A stretch of 64,000 nt of DNA. Source: JBBDJB01 sp040880125. Its GTDB lineage: Bacteria; Planctomycetota; Planctomycetia; Pirellulales; JBBDJB01. The stretch is from NCBI GenBank assembly GCA_040880125.1, contig JBBDJB010000044.1:1-64000 (forward strand). The letters run 5' to 3'. The notes under the pieces were generated by a model that worked only from the letters and a program-made list of their open reading frames with translations, did no database searches and was not told the origin of the DNA. This document shows positions 27,438 to 35,460 of the stretch, piece after piece (the first letter of the stretch is position 1; each line of letters starts with the position of its first letter). Made by a program: the position numbers and the translations under genes.

Positions 27438-29414
27438 TCAGTTCTGCGGAGCGTTCAGGCCCGGGATGCTATCCAGCGAGTTGAGCTGGTCGAGCGGACT
27501 GGTCGGAGTGGCCGTGCTGTTTTGCTGTGCATCGGCCGGCTGTTTCGGCTGAATGACGTCGTCCTTGGTGAGGTGGATCTTGCGATACACCTCGTCGGAG
27601 ATGACGTAGTACCAGTCGCCGAACCGCTCATTGAGCTTCGTCACCCGCTCGCGGCCCTGGGTGATCTTCTCCTGATACTCGTCCAGCTTTCGCTGATTCT
27701 CCTGCTCGATTGCCTTCCGCTCGGCGATGGCCCTTTCCATTTCGCTTTGGCTGTCACCGGCCGCCGTCGCTTGTGTGGCGGGCTCGGCAGGTGCATTCGC
27801 GGCGGCCGGGTCGTCGGCTGGAGTCTCTTCGGCGGGACTGTCGAGGGCATTGTCTTGTGCTGCGTCGGCTTGCACTTCCGCTGCCGCATCCGTGGTGGCC
27901 GTATCGGACGGCGGCTGTTCGGCGTCCTGCCGGTAGGAAGCCAGATGCACAGGAATCCGCGATGTCGCGGCGGCGCCATCGGTCTCGCCGGGAGTGTCCG
28001 TCCCGGGCTGGTCGGCCGGGGAGTTTGCTTCGGCAGGGTCGGTCGGAGCAGGCTGCGTCTCGCCCGGTGTTTCGGCCGACCCGGCGCTATCGGATGGCTC
28101 CTGCCCGCTTTGCGGCGTGGGCGGCTCGCCGGCCGGTTGCGAATCCCTCGCGCCCGACTGGGAGCCCGGCATCTCCGGCAGGTCTTCCATCTGGGGCTTT
28201 TCAATCGCGTCCTCGTTGAAGCGGGCAGTCACGAACAGGTAGCGATTCAAGCCCGTCCCCTGCGGCTCGTCACCATCGGCCGCCGTCCCGGGCATCGGGG
28301 CTTCCGCTTCCGATTCCGCATCAACTCCGGCGATCTCACCAAACCGCAGCACGTACTCGACGCCGTCGCTCATCTGGCAGAGCACCTCGCCCTCGCGGGA
28401 ATAGATTTCGTAGCCGTCGGCGCCGCCGCCCACCAGGAAGAAGCCGCGCCGGAACAGGCTCTCCAGGGCCGCCTGGTTGTTGGCAAAGTCGGTGTCCGCC
28501 TGCAGGTTCTGGCTCAAGCCCTCCGGCTTGCGCTCGACGTTCACGATCTTCAAGTCGTCCAGCGCCGTCTTCAGCGCGTTAAGCTTGGTCGAGTTAGGCT
28601 CTTCGTTCTCGCCCAGGGCGACCTCCTGGTACTCGCCGGCCTCCTGATCAAAAGTCTTGATCGAATTGATGTTCCACTTGGACTCGTCGTCATCGTAGGC
28701 GACGTCGATGATGCTGCGCGGGTCCGGCACCACGGTCAGCTCGCCGCGGAGCGTGGCCGCGATCTCAGCGCTGTAGTCCTTGAGCGTCACCCGGCGGATG
28801 TCGAATGCGTTGAGCTGTAGCAGATCCTCTTCAATCCAATCCTCGAACTTCGTGGTCAGCTTGCTGGGATCGAGCTCGACGATGTAGATCGGGTCCTCGT
28901 TGGCGATCCGCACGTACCGCTGATCCGGCTCGTCCTTGACCTCCTTGCCGATGATCAAGTTCACCAGCGGTTCGCCCTGGGCGTCTTCCATCCGCACTCG
29001 CACGCCCACGCCCACGGCGCCGGCGGAAAGCTTGGCCGGGTCGGGATCGACCACGCCGTAGGTCACCTGATCGGCCGGGCTGGTGCTGGCGACGCCCAGC
29101 ACGTTGAGATTCATCACGCTGGCAGCCGCCTGGCCCATCTGCTCCTCGGCGTCGGCCGGGTAGTTCTGGTGCGAGGGAATCGACCACACGCCGTCGACCT
29201 CCGCCACTTCAAACTGGCTCAGGTCCGACGTCGATTCGTTGAAACGCACGATCTCCAGACGCTTCGAGGAGAGCGGGTCCTCGACTTCGTTGAGTATTTC
29301 GCGGTCGGCAACGTTAAACTCGCCCAGCTCCGGGCGGGGCCGCAACAAGAGGGCGATCACCAATACGGCAACTGCCGCTCCCAAAAACGTGAGCGTCTTT
29401 GCAAGTTCATTCAT
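27438..29414 (-). CDS. DUF4340 domain protein of an ABC/Gld-like operon
   Basis: A 658-residue protein with one N-terminal membrane helix (LTFLGAAVAVLVIALLLRPR, residues 7-26). An extracytoplasmic beta-rich region with the DUF4340 pattern follows (SQFEVAEVDGVWSIPSHQNY, LIIGKEVKDEPDQRYVRI, LQLNAFDIRRVTLKDY). A low-complexity Pro/Ala/Glu/Thr-rich region spans residues about 395-570. A charged coiled coil (AIAERKAIEQENQRKLDEYQ) comes before a final WYYVISDEVYRKIHL segment. DUF4340 proteins commonly follow GldG-like genes, as here. The role in the complex is unknown. ATG 29414 is preceded by GAGGGACATC. Confidence 0.85.
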   Translation of the reverse strand: MNELAKTLTFLGAAVAVLVIALLLRPRPELGEFNVADREILNEVEDPLSSKRLEIVRFNESTSDLSQFEVAEVDGVWSIPSHQNYPADAEEQMGQAAASVMNLNVLGVASTSPADQVTYGVVDPDPAKLSAGAVGVGVRVRMEDAQGEPLVNLIIGKEVKDEPDQRYVRIANEDPIYIVELDPSKLTTKFEDWIEEDLLQLNAFDIRRVTLKDYSAEIAATLRGELTVVPDPRSIIDVAYDDDESKWNINSIKTFDQEAGEYQEVALGENEEPNSTKLNALKTALDDLKIVNVERKPEGLSQNLQADTDFANNQAALESLFRRGFFLVGGGADGYEIYSREGEVLCQMSDGVEYVLRFGEIAGVDAESEAEAPMPGTAADGDEPQGTGLNRYLFVTARFNEDAIEKPQMEDLPEMPGSQSGARDSQPAGEPPTPQSGQEPSDSAGSAETPGETQPAPTDPAEANSPADQPGTDTPGETDGAAATSRIPVHLASYRQDAEQPPSDTATTDAAAEVQADAAQDNALDSPAEETPADDPAAANAPAEPATQATAAGDSQSEMERAIAERKAIEQENQRKLDEYQEKITQGRERVTKLNERFGDWYYVISDEVYRKIHLTKDDVIQPKQPADAQQNSTATPTSPLDQLNSLDSIPGLNAPQN

Positions 29415-29497
29415 GCGTCGATGTCCCTCGGGTCGAAGCGATGCGTCGACTGGATGACGTGGTTCTCGTAAGTTTCTCGTGATCGATTTGGTGGGTG

Positions 29498-32263
29498 CTA
29501 CCGCAGGCGCGACTTGGAGACGCCCTCTCGCTCCATGTTGCGGCGATGAAAGAAGACGAACCCGGCCAACAACAGCGGCGGTAGCGGCGGAATCAGCACC
29601 GCGAACAGCTTGTAGCGATTCTGCACGCGGCTGATCTCCCCCGACAGGGTGCGCTCGATCTGATCGACGGCCCGGTCGCGCTCCTGGCGAAGCTGGGCTA
29701 ACCGCACTTCGAGCTTGCGCTGACCGTCGCTGCGGGCGACTTCCACCTGGATCATTTTCGTGCGGGCGTCCAACCCCGTGTTCTTCTGGATTTGGTCGAT
29801 CCGCTCATTGAATTTCTGCTGCTCTTCGGTCCGCGCCTGTTCGAAGTGGTTATTGAACTCCTCGCTCCGCTGAGCCGCCTCGCGGCGGGCCTGCTCCGTG
29901 CGGTCCTCGACCTGCGTCAGCGTGCGGTGCGCCCGCCGCCGCTTGCGAATCTCCACAAATCGCGGATCGTCCGCCAGCACGTCCAGGGCGTTTAGCACGA
30001 ACGTGACGTTGTCGAACTGAAAGTTGATCTCGGCACCCTCGTCCTGCCCTCGAGAGCGAACGAAGAAGAAGGCCGAAGCCAGGCAATCAATATCAGAGAC
30101 GAGCACTACGTCGATGCCCTGTCCACCCTGCGCGGTGCCTTCGGACTCACCCGCCGGTGTTTCCTCGGCGCCGCCGCCGACTTCTTCGGCGACTTCTGAA
30201 GCGGGGTTTTCCGCCGAATCAACTGCCGGATCAACTTCTGGGGCCTCTCCCTGAACGCGGGCCGCGAGAACGAACTGCTCTTCGGTGGGCGCCGCCATGG
30301 CGAAGGGATTCACGCCCATGCGGCTGTTCTGCATGATGTCCGCAAAGCGGGTGGTGCCGGTGTTATCCCCGGTGCGAGCCAGTTCGATAAACTCCAGGTT
30401 GCTGGCGTTCAGCCTGCGCCACGCGCCCGGCATGATGAACAGCACCTGCTGCAAGCCGGCGGTGATCGCCTGCTGCTGGTTGAACGGCTGTTCGCCGGAT
30501 CCGTCGTCGATGAACACCCAGGCCTGATCGATGAACGCGCCGGCCCGCGGGTAAGGGTTGTAGTCCTGCCAGATGACCTGGTCGCCGACCATGTCCACGC
30601 CCAGCACGTCCCATAGCCGGGTGATATCGCCCTTGGGCTGCGGCGGCTGGCTGCCCATAAAGGGGTTCGTCTGTTGCGGCTGCTTGGGCTGCGCCGTACC
30701 GGGCACGTTCGGATAAAAATTCGGCATCGGGAAAGGGTCTTCGAAGATGGCCGTCGGCTGGCCCGACTCGACCGCCGCGATGAAGTTGTTCATCTCCTCC
30801 GGACCCAGCGAGGACGGCTGCACAGCCAGCAGGACGTCGAACTGATCGGTGATCGGGCTCGCGGGATCGACCTCGACCACCTCATACTGCTTGCGCAGTT
30901 CCTGGACCAGCAGCGATTCGTCCGTGTTGGACATCGCCTGAAAGTTGAAGCTGCTCAACAGCGGGACGTCCGTCTTTACCACGCCCAGCCGTTTCCGCTC
31001 CTGCTGCGCGACCGTGGTGATCGACCGCACCAGCTCGTACTCCACCGGGATGCCCTTATCGATAAAGGGCACGACTTCCTTCTCCAATCCACAGGTGAAA
31101 GCCACGCCCAGGAAAACCTCCTCCTGGGTCTGCGCACCGCGGACTTTCGTCAGCACGGTTTGCGGTTCGATGCCGTACTTCGCCTGAGCATCGGCCGCCG
31201 CTTCGCTGTGGTTCTCCAGGATGTGCTGCTGCACGAGAATCTTCTCACCGCCCAGTGAACTAAGCTCGCCGAGCGTCGAGATCAGATCGAGCTTCGTCTG
31301 GATGTACTCCGAGGGCACGTCGGCGCTGATGTAGGCTTCGATCTTGACCGGATACTCCGTATCCAGGTTCTGCACCAACTGCCGGGTGTCGGGCGACAGC
31401 GAACTGAGCCGCTCGGTGGTCACGTCGGCACGGATCAGATCGTGGTCTGCAAACAGCACGCTCACGCCCACGGCCACCAGCAGCAGCGCGATCGTGCGGG
31501 CGACATAGTGGCCGAGCATCGATTTTCCATCGCGTCCTCCGCGCCAATGGCGGCGACCGATCAGCACGACGCTCAGATAGAGCATCACCGCTGCGATCAG
31601 CACGAAATAACTGATGCTCGACAGACTGATCATGCCGCGCTCGAAGTCGTCGATCTGCCGGGCGACGCTCCACCGCGAAACGTATTGCGCGATGCTGGGC
31701 GGCAGGATCACTTCCGCGGCACCCGAGAACGCCAGGGGGGCATTGAACAGCGCCCCCAGCACAAAGCCCACGGTCAGGTTACTCGTTAAGAACGACGCCA
31801 CCATGCCGACGGCCAGCATCGCCAGCCCGACGAACCAGTAGCCGAGATACGTGCCGAAGAACAGCCCCAGATCGGGGTTGCCCAGCCACTGCAGCACGGT
31901 GAAGTTCGCCACGGCGGAAAACAACAGCGATACGGTGAAGATGGCCACCGCGGCCAGGTACTTGCCCAGCACGACGTCCACGTCCGAGGCGGGAATCGTC
32001 AGCAGTAGTTCGTCGGTCCCCAGTCGGCGTTCCTCCGCCCAGATGCTCATCGTAATGGCGGGGATGAAGACCAGCATGATGTACGGCAAGTACTTGCTGA
32101 GCTGGTCGAGGTTCGCCAGGTTGCTGTTGAAGAAATCGTTCGGCCAGAAGGCGGCCAACGAGGTCAACAGCACGAAGACGCAGATAAAGACGTAACCGGT
32201 CGGACTGGCGAAGTAGCTGATGAAGTTCCGTTTGAAGATGGCACGCAGTACGTTCCAATTCAT
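29498..32263 (-). CDS. Fused ABC-2 permease and GldG-like protein
   Basis: A 921-residue fusion. Residues 1 to about 240 are an ABC-2 permease of GldF type (NFISYFASPTGYVFICVFVL; MSIWAEERRLGTDELLLTIP; six helices). A further helix (residues about 255-275) leads to a GldG/ABC auxiliary domain (DVTTERLSSLSPDTRQLVQN; VKIEAYISADVPSEY; VPLLSSFNFQ), interrupted by Pro/Gln- and acid-rich inserts. A long coiled coil (about 790-880) and a terminal helix (LFAVLIPPLPPLLLAGFVFF) close it. ATG 32263 is supported by AGGGTAGGCTCA. With the ATPase upstream it forms a transporter of unknown substrate. Gliding roles known in Bacteroidetes should not be assumed. Confidence 0.87.
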   Translation of the reverse strand: MNWNVLRAIFKRNFISYFASPTGYVFICVFVLLTSLAAFWPNDFFNSNLANLDQLSKYLPYIMLVFIPAITMSIWAEERRLGTDELLLTIPASDVDVVLGKYLAAVAIFTVSLLFSAVANFTVLQWLGNPDLGLFFGTYLGYWFVGLAMLAVGMVASFLTSNLTVGFVLGALFNAPLAFSGAAEVILPPSIAQYVSRWSVARQIDDFERGMISLSSISYFVLIAAVMLYLSVVLIGRRHWRGGRDGKSMLGHYVARTIALLLVAVGVSVLFADHDLIRADVTTERLSSLSPDTRQLVQNLDTEYPVKIEAYISADVPSEYIQTKLDLISTLGELSSLGGEKILVQQHILENHSEAAADAQAKYGIEPQTVLTKVRGAQTQEEVFLGVAFTCGLEKEVVPFIDKGIPVEYELVRSITTVAQQERKRLGVVKTDVPLLSSFNFQAMSNTDESLLVQELRKQYEVVEVDPASPITDQFDVLLAVQPSSLGPEEMNNFIAAVESGQPTAIFEDPFPMPNFYPNVPGTAQPKQPQQTNPFMGSQPPQPKGDITRLWDVLGVDMVGDQVIWQDYNPYPRAGAFIDQAWVFIDDGSGEQPFNQQQAITAGLQQVLFIMPGAWRRLNASNLEFIELARTGDNTGTTRFADIMQNSRMGVNPFAMAAPTEEQFVLAARVQGEAPEVDPAVDSAENPASEVAEEVGGGAEETPAGESEGTAQGGQGIDVVLVSDIDCLASAFFFVRSRGQDEGAEINFQFDNVTFVLNALDVLADDPRFVEIRKRRRAHRTLTQVEDRTEQARREAAQRSEEFNNHFEQARTEEQQKFNERIDQIQKNTGLDARTKMIQVEVARSDGQRKLEVRLAQLRQERDRAVDQIERTLSGEISRVQNRYKLFAVLIPPLPPLLLAGFVFFHRRNMEREGVSKSRLR

Positions 32264-32348
32264 TGAGCCTACCCTATGTGTATTTGTCTTTATCTGCTCG
32301 TGGTGATACGCCGTGGCGGCCCTCAGCCGGCCGCGATCGCCCCGCGCG

Positions 32349-33083
32349 TCACGCCACGGCGGTGAACTTGTGGAAATGCTCGTCCAGTGTGCGGCCGTCC
32401 GCGGCCAACTCGGCGAAGGTGCCGTCGTAGACCAGTTCGCCCTCGTTGATGAACAGCACGCGATTGCACATCGCTTCAACCTCTTGAAGAATGTGCGTCG
32501 ACAGCAGAATGGTCTTCGTCTGGCCCAGCTTGCGGATCGTCTCGCGAACCTCGCGGATCTGATTCGGGTCGAGTCCCGCGGTGGGCTCATCGAGGATCAG
32601 TACGTCCGGCTCGTGCAGCAGCACCTGCGCCATGCCAACGCGCTGACGGTACCCCTTGGACAGCTTGCTGATCGGTTTGCCGATGACCGCGCCCAACTGG
32701 CACAGGTCGATCACCGCCTCGATACGCTGGCGGCCATAGTCACCGGTCATGCCTCGGGCATCGGCGAAGAACGAAAGCAACTGGCGAGGCGTCATGTCCG
32801 GATACAAGGGGCCGTTTTCCGGGAGGTAGCCAAGGCGCTTCGCTCCGGCCAACCGATCGGACGCCATATCGTGCCCGGAGATGCGGGCCACGCCGGCCGA
32901 CGGAGAGAGATAGCCGGTCAGCAACTTCATCGTGGTACTCTTGCCGGCGCCGTTGGGGCCAAGAAAAGCGACGACCTCGCCTTGATTCACGGTAAAGCTG
33001 ACATCGCGCACGGCGGCAAAGTCGCCATAGAACTTCGAGAGGCCCACCGCTTCGATCATGGCGGGAGTTTGCAATTCGCTCAT
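32349..33083 (-). CDS. ABC transporter ATP-binding protein, GldA-like
   Basis: A 244-residue ATPase with Walker A GPNGAGKSTTMKLL, Q-loop region LGYLPENGPLYPDMT, signature LSKGYRQRVGMAQ, Walker B VLILDEPTAGLDP and the switch His in LLSTHILQEVEAM. Sequence and length fit the GldA/CcmA group that energises ABC-2 permeases. It is the first gene of a three-gene minus-strand operon with about 85-base spacers: ATPase, fused permease/GldG-like protein, DUF4340 protein. ATG 33083 has GGAG about 14 bases upstream. Confidence 0.93.
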   Translation of the reverse strand: MSELQTPAMIEAVGLSKFYGDFAAVRDVSFTVNQGEVVAFLGPNGAGKSTTMKLLTGYLSPSAGVARISGHDMASDRLAGAKRLGYLPENGPLYPDMTPRQLLSFFADARGMTGDYGRQRIEAVIDLCQLGAVIGKPISKLSKGYRQRVGMAQVLLHEPDVLILDEPTAGLDPNQIREVRETIRKLGQTKTILLSTHILQEVEAMCNRVLFINEGELVYDGTFAELAADGRTLDEHFHKFTAVA

Positions 33084-33520
33084 AGCCGAGTTACTCCGTC
33101 ACGGAACTATTTCACTGCGGCACGGCACGAGGTCGGTCCGCCCTACGACGCCGCCCGCGGACCCCGTTGCTGTACCCAGACTTCAAAAGCCGGATGAACC
33201 AGGCGGGCCCTTGGCAACCTGAATTTCAGGTCCGGCCGGCGGGGGACTACCAGCGGGAACACGGGCCGAGACCCGTTCCACCACTTCACATCCGCTGGTC
33301 GAGGCGCCGTAAAGGTTAATCGCATCAGCCGTTGCGTGTCCAGACCTCCGACGTCCCTTGTGCTACGCAGCACCTGCGGCGATGGATCGACGCGAGTGGG
33401 ATTTTTTCCCCAACTTCCGCTAGGTACGGTAGCTGGACTCGTGAGAGTTCAGCCGAATTCAGGGGCATCTGGATTCTTGCGAATTCCGCTACAGCTACAA
33501 GCCGCCCGTGGCAGGTGTGC
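33084..33520. other. Spacer with a CTGAATTC-type repeat and an unexplained minus-strand stretch
   Basis: Bases 33429-33498 carry an inverted repeat (GTAGCTG and CAGCTAC at the ends, two inner GAATTC-containing arms) of the family at 35274 and 59511. Bases 33143-33373 are open on the minus strand and encode an Arg/Pro-rich peptide with no recognisable domain, which I do not call a gene. The promoter of the ABC operon should lie near 33084-33140 but is not clear. Confidence 0.5.
33429..33498. repeat. CTGAATTC-type inverted repeat, tandem arms
   Basis: GTAGCTGGACTCGTGAGAGT then TCAGCCGAATTC form one arm. GGATTCTTGCGAATTCCGCT then ACAGCTAC form the other. It lies 22 bases past the nadB stop and may double as a terminator. 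Confidence 0.7.
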
Positions 33521-35176
33521 CTATTGCGGGCCCTGCTCGCAGGGCACGTCCACCGGCTCCCAGAGGCCATCCTCCAGCCGTCGCGAACCGATCCGCCGCC
33601 GCCAATGCGTATCGTCGGTCTCGGGAAAGTCGATCCGCACATGCACGCCCCGGGTCTCCTCCCGGGCCAGGGCCCCGGCGATGATCGCCCGAGCCACCAG
33701 AAGCATGTTTTGCAGCTCCCAGCCCTCGGGCATGGTGAACTGCCTCGCCAGCACATACCGGCACCAGTGGTCGATCGTCTCGGCGGCTTCGCTCAGTTGC
33801 GAGCCCTCGCGGCGGACGCCGGCCGCTCGCCACGTGAGGCTCTTGAGCGAGTTGCGAATATCCGCCAGATCGAGCGGCTCTCCCCCGTCGACCACTGGCG
33901 GGTTCTCGATCCGCAGTGCGCGGTAGTCATCGTCCATCTCCAGCGCGGCCTGCGACGCCGCCTGCCCGACGCGGGTGCCGAAGACCAGCCCTTCCAGCAG
34001 GCTGTTGGACGCCAGGCGATTCGCCCCGTGCAAGCCGCTGGAGGTAACCTCGCCGGCGGCCAGCAGTCCCGGCAGCGACGTGCTGCCCACCAGATCGACG
34101 CGGACGCCACCCATCACGTAGTGCGCGCCCGGCCGCACCGGAATGCGATCGCGGGCGATGTCCAACCCGAACTCGGCGCATATCTTGGCGATGCCCGGAA
34201 AGCGCTGCCGAACGAATCCGGCCTCCAGGTGACTCAGATCAAGAAAGACGTTCGGATGCCGAGTCTTGTCCATCTGGGCGACGATCGATCGGCTGACGAC
34301 GTCGCGGGGCGCTAGCTCCGCGCGGGGATCGTAGTCCGGCATGAAACGATGCCCGGTGCGGTCCACCAGGTGGCCGCCTTCGCCGCGGATTGCTTCGGTG
34401 ATCAGGCTGCGGCTGCTGCCGGCGATGTACAGCACCGTTGGGTGGAACTGCACGAACTCCATGTCGATGACTTCGGCCCCGGCGCGCAGCGCGATGGCAT
34501 AGCCGTCGCCGGTAGCGACGTCGGGGTTGGTCGTTTCCCGGTACACCTGCCCTGCCCCGCCCGTGCAGAGAATCGTCTGCTTCGCCCAGACCAACGTCTT
34601 GCCGTGGCGGTCGTTCCAGATGATCGCGCCGCGGCAGGCCCCTTCGTGCGTTAACAAATCGAGCGTGAAGGTGTCTTCCCAGATCATGGCCCCCGGCCGC
34701 TGCCGGGCGTGATCGATCATCGCCCGCATGACTTCTCGGCCGGTCGCGTCGCCCAATGCGTGGACCACGCGGTGATGGCTGTGGCCCCCCTCGCGGCCCA
34801 GCATCAGCTCTCCATTCTCCACGTCGAACTGCGTCCCCCAGGCGATCAGCTTGCGGATCTGCTCGGGGGCTTCGCGGACGACCATCTCTACAACCCGCGG
34901 GTCGCACAGCGAGCCACCCGCCTCGATCGTGTCGCGGATGTGGTCCTCAAAACGATCCTCCGGGTCGATCACTCCGGCGATGCCACCCTGGGCGTAGTTA
35001 CTGTTGGATTGCTGAAGCTTGTCTTTGGTGATCACCAGCATCGACAGCCGGGGATCGACGTCGGCGGCCGCCCGCAGCCCGGCGATACCGCCGCCCAGGA
35101 TCAGCACGTCGATAAAGTGATGCTGAATCCGCTTCGGATGAAAAGGAACCAGATAGCGGGGGATATTCGCGGACAT
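33521..35176 (-). CDS. nadB: L-aspartate oxidase
   Basis: Flavoenzyme that oxidises L-aspartate to iminoaspartate in NAD biosynthesis. The 551-residue protein shows FAD-binding DVLILGGGIAGLRAAADV and the NadB motif NYAQGGIAGV. It also has GGHSHHRVVHALGDATGREV, GAGQVYRETTNPDVATGDGY, EFVQFHPTVLY, EAIRGEGGHLVD and the FAD C-terminal loop AAGEVTSSGLHGANRLASNS. The Gly/His/Arg active-site pattern separates it from succinate dehydrogenase. ATG 35176 is used, with AGGCGTG upstream. The longer frame to 35269 is not homologous. nadA and nadC are not adjacent, and palindromic repeats flank the gene on both sides. Confidence 0.93.
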   Translation of the reverse strand: MSANIPRYLVPFHPKRIQHHFIDVLILGGGIAGLRAAADVDPRLSMLVITKDKLQQSNSNYAQGGIAGVIDPEDRFEDHIRDTIEAGGSLCDPRVVEMVVREAPEQIRKLIAWGTQFDVENGELMLGREGGHSHHRVVHALGDATGREVMRAMIDHARQRPGAMIWEDTFTLDLLTHEGACRGAIIWNDRHGKTLVWAKQTILCTGGAGQVYRETTNPDVATGDGYAIALRAGAEVIDMEFVQFHPTVLYIAGSSRSLITEAIRGEGGHLVDRTGHRFMPDYDPRAELAPRDVVSRSIVAQMDKTRHPNVFLDLSHLEAGFVRQRFPGIAKICAEFGLDIARDRIPVRPGAHYVMGGVRVDLVGSTSLPGLLAAGEVTSSGLHGANRLASNSLLEGLVFGTRVGQAASQAALEMDDDYRALRIENPPVVDGGEPLDLADIRNSLKSLTWRAAGVRREGSQLSEAAETIDHWCRYVLARQFTMPEGWELQNMLLVARAIIAGALAREETRGVHVRIDFPETDDTHWRRRIGSRRLEDGLWEPVDVPCEQGPQ

Positions 35177-35273
35177 GTAAACTTCACGCCTGGGAAGAGG
35201 ACGTAAACGCGCAGCTCCGGCCAAGCACATGATGACACAGACAGTCTGGTCAATGCAGCTCGGTGCCACAGCC

Positions 35274-35338
35274 GTAGCTGAAATCGTGAGAATTCAGCCT
35301 GCGTTCGGATTCGGCTGAACTCTCACGAGTCCAGCGAC
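35274..35338. repeat. CTGAATTC-type repeat pair
   Basis: GTAGCTGAAATCGTGAGAAT then TCAGC is followed by GGCTGAACTCTCACGAGTCC. The two halves are near-complementary and form a long imperfect hairpin 98 bases upstream of nadB. Confidence 0.75.
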
Positions 35339-35344
35339 CACTAT

Positions 35345-35370
35345 GGTGGCACAGACATTCCTGTCTGTGC
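35345..35370. repeat. CACAGACATTCCTGTCTGTG palindrome
   Basis: Identical over 26 bases to the copy at 2696-2721 inside the SCO gene. Here it is intergenic and directly follows the CTGAATTC-type repeat. Confidence 0.85.
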
Positions 35371-35460
35371 GCAACGCGGCTTTCCGCCGAACGCCTGGCT
35401 CAACGATCCCGCCATTATCCTCGGCGCGGGCGGAAAAGAAACCGCTGGACAGCGCTAGCG

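Noticed and set aside
27030..28820. 596-codon open frame on the + strand
   Set aside because: It is antisense to the DUF4340 gene, which has a signal-anchor helix, family motifs and a ribosome site. The + frame is open because of the high-GC codon pattern and shows no domain.
29498..32590. Longer start for the GldG-like fusion, giving 1030 codons
   Set aside because: The extra 109 codons lie in another frame of the ATPase gene. ATG 32263 has a ribosome site and a normal permease start.
33143..33373. Possible minus-strand gene of 76 codons before nadB
   Set aside because: The Arg/Pro-rich peptide has no ribosome site or domain, and the frame starts close to the repeat at 33429-33498.
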